From: Sorghum bicolor
Taxonomy: Eukaryota; Streptophyta; Magnoliopsida; Poales; Poaceae
DNA: 64,000 nucleotides
Assembly (NCBI RefSeq): GCF_000003195.3
Contig: NC_012876.2
Coordinates: 62,242,407-62,306,406 of the forward strand
Reading direction: 5' to 3'
In this document: piece by piece, positions 46,501 through 58,475 of the stretch
Layout of the letters: every line of letters starts with the position of its first letter
Position numbering within the stretch: the stretch's first letter is position 1
Made by a program: the position numbers and the translations under genes
The notes under the pieces: model-generated
Database searches by the model: none
What the model saw: the letters and a program-made list of their open reading frames with translations, nothing else
What the model was told of the DNA's origin: nothing

Positions 46501-46996
46501 GCATTATTTGATGTCTCACCTTCAAGGATTTGCCCGAACCATGCTCGCTTCCACTCTCAGAACATCATCTCCCAGAGTTTGGCTGGCTGGCAGGACCATG
46601 GATAGATAGACAAAGGAGTTTCTAGCACTAGCATAGAAAAGACGTTATCAAGAAAAGGCGCAACCAGAACCACTATTTGGGGACCTCTTGAGAGTCCCAC
46701 TTCCGAATACTACATGTTATTGACACACCACCTCGCCTCATGTAAAAAACTTCATCTCCAGAGGCTGCAATCATTCGTGAACCATAAACAGACGCAGAGT
46801 AATGCGCAGCCATCCGGCTGCGGCGGCGAAGACAACGGGACTGGAGTACTGGACACCTCTTGGTGGCTCTACAAAATCAGCTCATGCTAGTTGAGTTGCA
46901 GCGGCAGTGGGTACTCGTCATACCATTATGGAACATTTGTCTTTCTGGAGTATGGACATTAGACAAAGAAATGCAACAGGCAGGGTTCTGTGTGAA
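43595..46996. other. Intergenic between Atos-like gene and PDHB
   Basis: Contains a palindromic MITE at about 43683-43853 ('ttggtttccttactaaattt' with 'aaatttagtaagaggaaacc') and an element with 'tctccaacaacaagacctaa' to 'cttcctgttggaga' at about 44962-45138. A decayed GGCCTTGTTTAG-family MITE lies at about 45660-45890. At 44160-44660 is GC-richer text with repeated 'cgtgtcgtgccg' phrases. At 45990-46510 several overlapping frames of 65-115 codons exist on both strands but none resembles a known protein; this stretch may include PDHB 3' flank. Confidence 0.5.
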
Positions 46997-47429
46997 TTAG
47001 GCTGTTGCTGCCATCGGTACTGCAGCTCTGTAGCAAGCACGCTTGGCTGCCCGGACGATGTCATCCACCTGCAAGTGTCGCAATAACAACCGAGTCAAAA
47101 GAGGACCACCTACAAATAATCAATCACGTGAGCCTACTTTCAATGCCACAGACTAATATCAAAGCTACCACGTTCACCTTTTCCCAGCCAAGGCTCCAAA
47201 ATTCTAACATGGTGGAGATGCAGTGCACCTATCAGAGTGCAACAGTAGCCTACTACTCCCTGTCTCTAAATAAATGATATTCGAAACAAGGTAATTAGTT
47301 CATTATTCCACTAGTTAGCTTGTTCCTAAAAGTCATATTTTTTTATTAAAAAAACGGAGGCAGTAGTATACGTATTTTCTAAAGGACCTGTTAACTGTCT
47401 GCTACAACTCTCACGCACCACACATTCAA

Positions 47430-47466
<37 letters not shown>

Positions 47467-50400
47467 ACCCACCTAAGACCTTGTCTGTTTTTTCGGCTAT
47501 TAGCAAAACAGCTATTGTTTCATCACCTAAATTAGCGTTTGCACCCTACCATGTTGAGGATTGCAAATCAAACATCAATTGTACAGAATGCAGGTCAAAC
47601 TAAATTCATGCATCAAGAAGACTGAAATTTCAGCGCAGCAGTAGTATTGTTTAAGGTGCTAATAGTGAAATGGCTATGCCATTAGCTTTGTCGGATAACA
47701 AGAGTTGCGTAACCACAGATCCGTATGCAAACTATAAATGAAGCGAAAGGACCAGTATGGACCTGTGGAACAGCCATCCTCTCAAGGTTGGCAGCGTACG
47801 GCATGGGGACATCAGCTCCAGCAATCCTCTCAACTGGTGCATCAAGATACTCAAAGCTGTCCTCTACAACAGACATGCTGCAAAGAAGACACATTTCAAC
47901 CCATTACAAGATACTTACACCATACATTGGGAAGGGGGAGGGGGTAATAGAGACAGACAGCCACTGACCATATTTCAGCACCAATCCCATGTTGAGGGAA
48001 ACCTTCTTCTACGGTTACCAATCTATTGGTTTTCCTCACAGATGCATTAATAGCAGCTCTATCCAGCGGTCTAATCGAGCGAAGATTGATTACCTGAACA
48101 GAGAATTACTAAAGAATAAGACAACAATGATGGACTCCACGGGAAAAGAGATCTGGTAGCACAAGACTGTAGTGTAGAAGAAATGCAAAAACAAATTACC
48201 TCAGCACTGATACCTTCCTTGGCCAGTATATCGGCAGCCTGAAAATGACAGAACATGAGAAATGCAACCAGAACCACCAACTAGAGAACTTGGTTTACTG
48301 GATCTTCTTTTTTGTGAAAATTGCAATAGAATAAAGCTATAATTTTAAAAAGGGAATGGCTCATGTTCAGGCAGAGCCAACCCGTACATTCAAGCTGGCA
48401 TCATGTGCATGTTGGTTTCTTTGCTCAACTTTGTCCATGATAGACAAGGTTGGGCACTTGGGCAAGGAAAACCATACTAATAAGGGAAAGCCTATCTCAG
48501 AAGCAAGGGAATGGAAATCATTGCTCACCATTCTCAAATGCAAGGCAACTAGACAGTTACCATCCCATGCAGCTAAGCAAGATTAGGTAAATAATCCACA
48601 ACATGCATTATATAGTATACATTGATCTAGTTGGAAATATTTGTGTGCAAAATCATCCTTCATAAACAGAATAACATATACAATTCAGAATCACATTATT
48701 AGCCAATAGCATGTCGAATTCCAATGACTATGAAATACATGGGCAAGAATGTAAGTCAACACATGTATAAGCATTAAGCAAACAATTCTTCCATCTACTT
48801 AAGAAATCTACATTCACACACCTGAAGAGCATATCCGACCATCTTGGAGAATGCAGTGATAGTGACATCTTTACCCTGTCGCTCTATCTACATTCATTAA
48901 AAAAAACAGAAAATCCATCAAGGGAAGCCTGATCAGATTGAACTCTTCACTTCCACTAATAAATATAAGAACATACCTTAGCCTTGCCAATCGGAAGGCA
49001 GAAGCTAGAATCAAGTACCTCAGCAGAAACAGGAAACGATTCACCATAACTGCAGAAAAATGCATTATATAATGAGACGTCAACTCAAACAAACAACACA
49101 GAGAATATAATTGAAGAGAGAAAAATATTGCATACAGAAGTTCATTTTCAAGGAACACAACAGGATCTGGATCCCTGATTGCCGCTTTTAGCAAACCTCG
49201 AGCATCTTCTGCAGAATATGGAGCTAGAACTTTCAATCCGGGAACATGTGCATACCAAGCTGCATAGCACTGCATACTAAGACAGTTAGTAACTCCATCA
49301 AAGTACAGCAACATACCTACCTGTAAATATTTACAGGACTATAATGTCCATGAGATGATATGCAGCATTTTAAAGTGACCTAAAGCTTACACCTTTCTCA
49401 GTAAACAGTAAACACATTTACATTTTATTTCCATTTCGAGAACAATTCTATAAACTATTACATTATGGAGTTAAATAATTCTTGCAATGAACTATTTAGT
49501 CCTACAATTAATCTGTCCTGTCAATGTATGTCCCAGCACAAGACTTTCAGAACATTAAATCATATGGCATAACTATTTGTCTTCTAAAGAATAAGAACAG
49601 CAACGGAACAAGCATATATAGGTAAGTTTGTGCCAATAACCTGCGAGTGTTGGGCACCGACTCCAGCAGCAGCACCATTTGGACCCCTGAAGACAATAGG
49701 TACAGATATCTGGCCAGCTGACATGTAGTTCGACTTGGCAGCTGAATTAATTATGTGATCAATTGCCTGAATATACAACAGGATGTAATTAAGAGATTTG
49801 TTTTTCAGCATATGGAGTCTGCAGTATTCATATTCTCAAAGATGGAGAACAGTACCAGAACAACAAACATTATTGTTGCAGAAGATTGTAAAGACAAATT
49901 GCTGTGTAAGGAATTGTAATCACCAAACATTCATCAGCGACACCATATCAGATTATAACCCCTCTGATTCAGTAATCAAATTAGAATGGATCATAGTGTA
50001 TAGTGGATCTGACAGATTTTACCAGATATTCTACCATGTGACAATAAACTGGAGTGAGGGAGTTCATATTACTTTTTGTCAAGAGAAGAATGTGTACGGA
50101 CATGTTAACATGCTGATTACGTGTGTGCGTGTGTGTGTGTGCGCGCGCGCGCGCTATTTAACGAAAATGCATCGTCAACCATTAGGAGCCAGATGAGGTG
50201 CTACTTAACAAAAATGCATCTTCAACCATTAGGAGCCATTCTAATTTATGCCACAAATGCTTCTTAGAAATAGTAAGCAAACAGGGAAGGAGAAAAACAG
50301 ATATGAAATAAGATGCTGCAAGAAACAGGAATTTTCTTGGATTGCAAAGCATGTAGAGAAAATGAGTACACAAACCAAAAGATATGACACAGAGTAAACA

Positions 50401-52066
50401 ACATATCAAAGCAAACAAGATTAATTTAATAATTGAATCAGTATGCTCATTTGCAGAAATGATTAACAACTGACCTGCATCGAAAAGTTAAATGTCATGA
50501 ACTCTACTATAGGTCGAAGACCATGGTAGGCGGCGCCAACACCAATGCCAGTGAAGCCAGCCTGAACCAAAACACATAAGATCAGTATGAGAATGTGATT
50601 GGGTCAACCTGACAGACTATGAATGGACAATGGTGATCAATTTCGGGTTTATAACCTCAGTGATCGGAGTATCGAGAACCCTATCAGGGCCATACTTGTC
50701 AAGCAAACCCTTAGATATCTGCAACAATGAAGAGAAGGTCAATACCAGTAACATTCTTATATTCCATATAAATCTTTAGAAATCTTACTGACCTTGTATG
50801 CGCCTTGGTACTCACCAACCTACCAGACACAACAATTATTAATAAACCAAAAGAAACAAGAATGGGACACAGAAAATAAACAACTACAGGCACTGGTGGT
50901 ACCTCTTCTCCCATCAAGAAAACAGAAGGGTCTGCCGACATTTCTTCATCTAATGCGGTATTCAATGCTTCCCGTACAGTTATCTAAATAAGCAAAAAAG
51001 AGGTTGTGTAAAACTTCATGCCAAGCCACCTTCTTGAATTAATAACCTAAGAGGACGTATAACTGTACCAACTGTCCCTGAGACCTCAAGGTATAGTAGT
51101 TCAGAGAATGAGAGATCACACTGGATACTAAGGTTCGCTATCTACAGAAAACCATTCAATCGTCAAAACCAACTCATTGCGCTGCTGTTAGTTCAGCTAT
51201 TCAAAGATCGTTAACTTTTTTTCAGGTATGAAGCATCCACCACCTGGGCGAGAACCTGGCATCTAGTCAGTACACTGTTCACTCCCCCAGCATAGGCAGA
51301 GTACCGTAACACAGTTCCCGCCTGATGCCAGGTGCTCTTCCTCTTCACACATGTAACCAGTATCACTGGTGAACAATCAATAATCTACACAAATGCAGTT
51401 TGTTTTCGAACCCAAGCAAATTTTAATCATCATCGGTCTCATACACAACTGCCCCATGACCCAACCACTTAGATTCCACCCACCCCCACCTACCCGTTTC
51501 CCTGTACAGCTACTGCCATCCGTTTTCGATCAAAGTCGACAACAAACAACAGTCGCCATCACGCAGTATCCACCACCATTTACGTCTCAGGAAAGTGGGA
51601 AAAAAAAAGGTTCCGAAAATCTAGTCGCGAGGAGAGTTTCGCAGCCGCAGGAAAAGTATGCATATGATAAGACAATCGGCGAGGCGAGGCGAGGCGCGAC
51701 ACGGATCACAGCGACGAACCAATCTACCGGAGCGCTGACAGACAAACAAACAATGGTTCCCATTCCCTTCCCAAGCTGGGCGAAAAACGGGGGTAGATTC
51801 GGCGACACGACGGGACGCACGGGGATCGCGAGGAGAGAGTAGCGTGGCACTCACCTCCTTGGCGGCGGCGGAGTAGGTCCTGGCGGGAGCGGCGGCGGCG
51901 GGGCGGAGGGCCTGCGCCAGCTGGGAGAGCACCTGCGGGGAGGGAAACGGATCACGGTGAGCGCGAGGCGAGGGCGGGGAGTGGAACAGGGGAGGGGGAG
52001 GAACCCGGTGGCGGGAGAAGCACTGACGCATCCGGATCCGAGCCGCCTCCGCGCGACGCCCAGCAT
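46997..52066 (-). CDS. PDHB: Pyruvate dehydrogenase E1 beta subunit, mitochondrial
   Basis: Fourteen exons on the minus strand: 52066-52028, 51932-51855, 50983-50903, 50819-50793, 50718-50656, 50561-50475, 49766-49641, 49269-49136, 49049-48977, 48887-48822, 48238-48200, 48093-47969, 47877-47763, 47068-46997. All join in frame with GT-AG sites, giving 374 residues, normal length. With E1 alpha it forms the thiamine diphosphate-dependent heterotetramer that decarboxylates pyruvate in the mitochondrial pyruvate dehydrogenase complex. The N-terminus ([12 protein letters not shown], then [20 protein letters not shown]) is an Arg/Ala-rich presequence. The enzyme core starts [15 protein letters not shown]. 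Motifs: [15 protein letters not shown] (GEEV Glu contacts the cofactor in the family), [89 protein letters not shown]. The C-terminus [14 protein letters not shown] is conserved. Nothing is missing, so it looks functional. The plastid isoform differs, and mitochondrial assignment is by overall sequence. Confidence 0.96.
47432..47463 (+). repeat. (GT)n microsatellite in PDHB intron
   Basis: About 16 GT units in the last intron of PDHB (47069-47762). A Stowaway-like start ('ctccctgtctctaaataaat') lies at 47257 in the same intron. Confidence 0.9.
50132..50238 (+). repeat. GT/GC run and 47-bp tandem repeat in PDHB intron
   Basis: In the intron between PDHB exons 6 and 7: an alternating purine-pyrimidine run (gtgtgtgt then gcgcgcgcgc, about 50122-50154), followed by two copies of 'atgcatcgtcaaccattagg'-type sequence at 50161-50191 and 50208-50238. 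Likely neutral; alternating GC runs can form Z-DNA. Confidence 0.8.
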
Positions 52067-52420
52067 CTCCGACGCGATCGGCGCGGGGGGGTTGGAGGTT
52101 GGCGACGAGGGAGGAGGAGGAGGGTGGGACTGGGAGATGGACGAATATGTGATTATGATAGGTGTTGTTCGATTTGGCGTGGCGTGGTGTATCTGTATCT
52201 GGGAGTCCCCTCGATTGCCAGATGAATCGAGGCGGCGGCGGCGGCGGCGGGGTGGGTGGGTGGCGGGCGTCGCTCTCGGGCGCGGCCGTGCCGGGAGCCG
52301 GGAATGGTAGGTGCGTGTGCGTGCGGGGACGGGAGACCAGGATGCGCAGGCGAATTTGGGCAGCTGGTCGTCGACCTGGCCTGATCCGTACTATCAATAT
52401 TTTTTAAAACTGCCAATATA
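52067..52420 (-). promoter_or_regulatory. 5' UTR and proximal promoter of PDHB
   Basis: GC-rich, with a (GGC)n tract at about 52230-52253. No clear TATA box near the expected start, as is common for housekeeping genes. AT-rich sequence begins at about 52395. Confidence 0.5.
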
Positions 52421-53337
52421 TGAACTCTAGTATAAAATAAAGTAAAAAAAGCTTAAATAAAACAAAATAAAAAAGGAAAAAATTATGAAATCTATTTTTT
52501 TCTAAACTGCCAATATCTTTTTTAGGTGTCACTGCTGCGCACGCAAGTGTCTAGTGGGACGAATAGATTTATTGTTGATACGAGAAAGAAAACACAGGCC
52601 TTGGTAGCACTTTTATTTGTATTTGTCAAATATTATTTAATCATAGACTAACTAGATTTAATAAATTTGTCTCGCAAATTTCAGGCAAACTGTGTAATCA
52701 CTTATTTTTTTATCTATATTTTATACGTGTACTGAAAAATTCAATGTGATGTAGAATTTAAAAAATTTTGCAAACTTTTTTGAACAGATTTTGGGCGAGA
52801 CCGAGACGAGATGACATGACGTCTCCTGGGGCGTGGGTGCGGAAATCGGGGAGACAGGAACGCTGATGATGGGGGCCGGGTATCTGTCCGCTACCGCGGC
52901 CGAGGGCCAGCGAAGCCGTCCCCCGCGGCCCCGCCCGTTGGGGGCGTGCAGGGGCCGCCGCCGGAGCGAGAGCGACGGAGCGTTCGCGCCCGATCCGCTG
53001 GTCCATCGTTTACCTACCGTTCGGAGTGGCCAGGCCACGTCGGCGAACCGTTCGGAGATGCATGGCCGGCACTTGGCGCCTGGGACTGGGAGCGGTCAGG
53101 TGGGGTGGGGTGCCGCCGTGGCCGTGGGTCGTGGCGGCGCTTTGCATTGCTGTCGTGCCGTCCGGCGGACAGCTGAAGCTCCCGCCACCAGCACGAAACA
53201 AACGGGCACGCGTGCTCTGGACTTCGTCTGGTCTACAAGTTGCTCGCCGGCCGCCGCAGCTGACCCACCAGTGACCAGCAGCAGCGTGTTCAGCTCTCAC
53301 GATGCTTCCGGCCAATTGCTTCCTCTCGATTAGTTAG
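52421..53337. other. Decayed MITE, then GC-rich island
   Basis: A decayed GGCCTTG-family MITE spans about 52595-52790. From about 52790 to 53330 is a GC-rich stretch with frames of 75-166 codons on both strands. None resembles a known protein, so it may be the promoter side of a lost gene or a captured fragment. Confidence 0.45.
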
Positions 53338-53577
53338 GCTTTGTTTAGATCACTCTAAAATCTAAAAAAAAATTCAAAATTTATTGTAGCATCAAATCTT
53401 GCGGTACATGTATGGAGCATTAAATATAGGTAAAAATAAAACTAATTACACGGTTTGTCTTTAATTTAAGAGACGAATCTTTTAAAATTATTTAGTCTAT
53501 AATTGGATACTAATTGTCAAATACAGATGAAAGTGTTACAGTATTAAAATTCAAAAACTTTTCGGAACTAAACAAAG
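53338..53577. mobile_element. MITE, GGCCTTGTTTAG family, diverged
   Basis: Starts 'ggctttgtttagatcactc' and ends 'cttttcggaactaaacaaag'. The interior 'acatgtatggagcattaaatatagg' is a family hallmark. About 240 bp. Confidence 0.75.
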
Positions 53578-56500
53578 GAGGATTTTTTTTGTTTGAAACT
53601 AGAGTTAGTTAGGAGAATTAGCTACCTTTAATTAGGCCTACCACGGTCGTTGTTTGTTTAATCTAATTATATATGTAGGAGTACTCGCCACCTAATTTTG
53701 TGAGTATTATTAATTAAGTCAGAGATGCTGGGTCTAGCTTTTATAACATGATGAATGGGACGAAGAATCTAGCTCTTCTTTGTCTTCTTAGCTATGATAT
53801 AATATTTACTTCATTCCAAATTATAAGTCTTTTTAACTTTTTTGAGAGTAAAAGCATCTGAAATTTGATTAAATTTATATAATAAAATAATTATCACTTG
53901 GTTCTTTATTAATTATATTTTTATATTATAGTTATCTGAGGTCATAAATATTCGTAGTTCCCTCTATAATTTTGATCAACTTAAAATTCTTAAGACGGAG
54001 GGGATCGTACAAATCAACTTTTTTTAGTATGCATGTACATATAGTAAATTTGATAAATAAATAAATATATGCTGGCCCCAATGCCTCATATTTCTTGCAT
54101 GTCATCAACTCAACTCGACTGTACTCAAGCCTTTCAATCTGCTTTTCGTAGTCAAAATCGGCGATCATTACCCTCTGCTTCCTTTCCCTCCTTTTTCCCC
54201 TCATCTGCCAAGGCCTTATTTTGTTTTAAAAAAATTGTAAAATTTTTCATCGCATCGAATTTTTAGACTCTATGCATAGAGTATTAAATATGAATAAAAA
54301 TAAAAACTAATTACGTTCCATTTGTAATTTGCGAGAGGAATTTTTTGAACCTAGTTAGTCTATAATTGAACAATATTTATCAAATACAAACGAAATTGCT
54401 ATATGATCATTTTGAAAAAAAACCAAGGAAATTGGATGGCATGGCCGCGTTTGCCTCGATGGACACGGCCACTCTGCAAGTCTGCATCAATAAAGTCAAC
54501 AGCATGTTATGTACTTTTGTTATCAATAAATAAAGTCAACAGTTGTCCTCTCCTCGCGCCAACTTATTGCACTGCGCTCAAAAAATAAAAAAAACTCCTT
54601 ATTGCATTGTTCTTGTGGGTTGGACATATGTTGGTCGCTGAACATGGCCCAGCAGGCCATGCAGTCATAGCTCCCAGCCCACAGGCAGGTAAACATTCTA
54701 TATGGGCCGGGCTGTGCCTGTCCGAAAGAGTGCAAGACTGCTACAAATTTCAACTGTAGAGGCAGCTGTGAAAACCATGTTAGCTGAAGAGTTCGATCTA
54801 TTTGATTGATCCAATCCAACAGGCTTTTCGTCCACTTAACAAGTCCATTAGAAACTCATTCTGCAACATAGAGCCATGATTCAAAAGTCCTATAGGGTTG
54901 AATGTCCATATTGCTATTGTATTGTCTTCGTTCATGCTCAACAATGGTACGATTTGTGCATCTCTCATCTAACTAATAGTCGAGTTTTAGACTAAAAAAA
55001 ATTACAGTTGTGTTTCCAGATGCATTTTTTTTCTCAAATATGCAAAAGGTTTGTGCATCTTTGTATTAAAATCGAGAAATAGTGAAAGTTACAACGACGT
55101 GCCACAAACATGACACACTAGGGTGGGGGGTCTTAGTGTTATACAATCGGCTCTGTTCTCCCCAACGTAAGAAGATCATATAGGCTATTACTCGCTAATC
55201 ATAGTAGGTTGCCCTCCCTAGTGTTGTGTTTCCTATATAGTTACGACAATACCTCGTCTAAAGGCGAACCTTCTTCCTCTGTTGCTTCGCATCGGTGATC
55301 GAGCTTCCCTCTTGCTTCATAAGCATCTAACCTACTATACGCATTACTGAAGGCCCCTACTAAGTGCAACATCTCTCCTGTCCATTTCCAATTGCGAGAA
55401 CCACAAGCAATTGAATATGTGCCGCAGTTTGAGGAGAAATTCCTGGGGCTGTAATAGTTTATCACCATTGACGCCATATGAAAATAAACACTTACTACCA
55501 TACGTGCTTGGGGAAGCGCGAACAGGCTTGTAGTAATATTTACTCTCGCGGGCCAGCAAGTTCTGGTTTGCATGGCTGGGACTACAGAAGGGGTCATACT
55601 GGAGTCGGGCGGCGCTCCACCGACGTGCTGGATATTATTTAGAGCGCAGGCTCCTAAATAGGGCATCCAAAGTGTGTCTATTCATGAATCTTAAAGCTGA
55701 TGTGGATATCTTGGGGGCCACCTTATGCATTATAACACAAGTTTTAAGAAAATCCTTATGGACGAGGGATCTTAGACTTGAGACCTAACCTTACCGAATA
55801 AAAAAGGAATCACAAGGCTAAGATGAGCCTACACATAGATGTCGTCATGGCCTCTATTATTTCCTGCTCACATCACTTGATCATAGCAGTATAGCACGCT
55901 CTACAGCAAGCTCCACCAGCATAGGGCACTTGGAGAAAAAAAGAGGTCGAGGAACGTCGGGGCGAGGGAGATGAAAGGGGCGTGTCGGATTTTTTTTTTC
56001 TTACCTTGAAGTGGGGTCCTTAAGAGGATCAGATCTCATACACAACAGATCTTGGCCTCACAGTTTATGAGACCCTCCTTATTACATAGATTGTTTTTAT
56101 GTGCGTGAAGATCGGTTCTTACATTAGTGTTGTTTTATTTGTGCAAACATGGGATGTGCGATCCATACATCAGTGTATATTTGAGTGGAGCATGTGATGG
56201 TTTTGGCGGGCATACGGTCTTGTTTTTGCCTACTATTGTATTGGAAGTGGGATTTTTCCCACAAAGCCCAACAATAAGTCTCGGGAGCTAGAATGATTTA
56301 GGGTAGACAATAGCACATAATAGCTAGGTACATAAATACATTACAAGCACTCTAAATTACACAAATATTCAGAAAAACATCTAAATTATACCTAAGCTAT
56401 GGTAGCTCTAGATCTCAAAACCAAACCTGTATGACGCTTTGTAGTATGGATGACTGCACAGACAAACACTCGGCAAAAGACCTGAGAATCGTTGCCCAAA

Positions 56501-57129
56501 GAATAACGACCAACATTCATATAGGCGGAGTTGAGAAACTTCTTTTTTTTAGTATCTTTTTTTCTTTCTGTCACAAAGAATGAGAAAGACTAATCTGAAA
56601 CATATTCTCCATGGTCCTTCATCGTGGCCAGATCTAACCACGATAAAATGGAGAAGAGACCGAAGAAAAATATTTCATGGCGGCGACACCATCTTCGTCT
56701 TGATGTCGTCATCCGGAAATAAAAGCCGTCATGTCGTCAAATGATGAGGATGTCGACGCCATAATTGTCGCATCTTTAGCGGAGGAGAAAACAGTTCCAT
56801 CCTACTATCTCACCGTCGTCGGAAAAGATGGAGAGAAAATAAATTCCCCAAAACTAAAAAACTTGATATGAAGAGATTCTAATCCTAAAGACTCAATTTA
56901 GTGAAAAAACTTATTAAAAATAATAGATCTCCACTTCCTTCGGCCACCGATGATTATTACTGGGATCAACGATGATAGACGTGTCTCAGCAGCAGCGCTG
57001 AGACACGCCCTCAAGGCGCAGCCCCCTTAGAGTTGCTCTAAGGTCTAGAAATTAATAAACCGCAAAGCCACTTTTAACAATCTCTCATCGAGTCCAAACA
57101 GGTCATATTCAAAGCGAGCTCTAGTATAG
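53578..57129. other. Intergenic, MITE and LINE remnants
   Basis: Stowaway-like element at about 53808-54003 ('attccaaattataagtc' to 'ttaagacggagggg'). A decayed GGCCTTG-family MITE at about 54210-54420. A LINE-type 3' tail in antisense at about 55020-55090, behind which the minus strand stays open for 141 codons (55241-55666) with no recognisable domain. Rest is AT-rich with short frames only. Confidence 0.5.
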
Positions 57130-57800
57130 ATACGCTCACGGTACGCAATGCTTGTTTTTAAAGAATGGTAAAAGCTTTGTCGCGGATTTTATTAAACGAT
57201 AAAAAGAAAAACAAAATTTATATAATGAAAAAATAGTCTGAAGATTTACCCGGCAAAAAAGTACCCCTCCACAACTACAAAGAAACCAAAAACAACTCCC
57301 TGAAACAAAGAAATAACAACAGTACACACTCGCTGCTAGAACTCCTAATCCGATTGAAACCTCCAGTCAATCCGATTGAGTCCTCTGGTCTTGTGATGCT
57401 ATCGCAAAACCATACTGTGTGATATCATCCTTACATAAGGAAGCCACTCGTATTGGTTATATAGACTGTGCTGTTGGAAGATTTTTCTATTGCGTTCTTT
57501 TCATATGTTCCACCATAAGTAGATTAGGATTCCATCCACTTCCTTTCTTTGGTTCTTATCAAATTTACGCCTGCATCTCAACCAAAAGGAATAAATGGAA
57601 CCACCTTCGCTCACTGTTTGCAGCACCGATAAATTGAACCGATGCTTTCCCAAAACCTCCTTGGTGAATAGGCAATCTTTGCAAAGGTGGGTTGGTGTTT
57701 CTAGATCATTGTCACATAACTTGCATTTTGTGTCTTTAGTCCACCCTCTTATGAGAAGATTATTTGCAGTTAGAATTTTCTTATGCATATATTTTTAGCA
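57130..57800 (-). mobile_element. LINE fragment with zf-RVT region (minus)
   Basis: The minus strand encodes KKILTANNLLIRGWTKDTKC, then CKLCDNDLETPTHLCKDC, the zinc-binding region at the end of plant LINE ORF2. It runs on to DGILIYLWWNI and, after a stop, KERN, the usual 'WNIWKERN' ending. The 3' tail reaches about 57160. It is dead (in-frame stop) and 5'-truncated. Confidence 0.8.
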
Positions 57801-58206
57801 CGTTTTTTTTTAGAAAAGCTGGAGGGGTTTGCACCCCTACATTTTTGGCACGTTGGAACAGCACCAATCATGGATATGAATATGATGAGACGACGACGAC
57901 GACGACGAGCGCGCGCTTCGTCCTCCAACCACCTAGCGCGCGAAGGCCGGCCGTATCGTGGATATGCTCATCAGTCATCATATATCATTTGGTGGTACCA
58001 TATCGTGGTTTGGACGTACGTATATGCTAGCAAGTAGCCCCAAATCTGTCCGAATTGTTGTCAATCAGACAGCGATAGCAAGTGACAGCATTAGATATAT
58101 ACTGTACTGGTACGCGACATGTACATGTTCCCAAGCAATCCTAATTAATCATGTCGATCAAGCGGCAGCATGCAATTTATTACTCCGACAAAATTGTTGC
58201 CAACGA
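57801..58206. other. Intergenic, no gene recognised
   Basis: A short TE tail at 57804-57842 ('gaggggtttgcacccctac', a 7-bp palindromic core, same as at about 8070). A (GAC)n run at about 57890-57908. No gene. Confidence 0.5.
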
Positions 58207-58475
58207 AATCAGAAGACAGCCTTCCATCCCCGAAAGCTTCAACTTCTAGAATCCGTGCCAGTCAAATTTTTCTAACTTTGACCAACTTTATAGAAAAGAG
58301 TATCAATATCTATAACATAAAATAAGTATCTTACGAAAATATATTCTATAATAAATTTAATGGTATTAATTTGGTACTATAAATCTTAGTATTTTTTCTA
58401 TAAATTTGGTCAAAGTTGTAAAAATTTGACTTAGAATAACTCTAAAATTGCAGCTTTCAGATAGGGAGGGAGTGC
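58207..58475. mobile_element. Stowaway-like MITE
   Basis: Ends 'ccatccccgaaagcttcaac' and 'gcagctttcagatagggagg' are inverted. Related to the element at about 16147-16383, sharing 'gaaagcttcaa' ends and the 'taaatttggtcaaagtt' interior (in complement). Confidence 0.7.

Noticed and set aside
51621..52397. 258-codon minus-strand frame over the PDHB start
   Set aside because: It runs through PDHB exon 1, intron 1, exon 2 and intron 2 in one frame. The spliced model with presequence and conserved core is far better supported.
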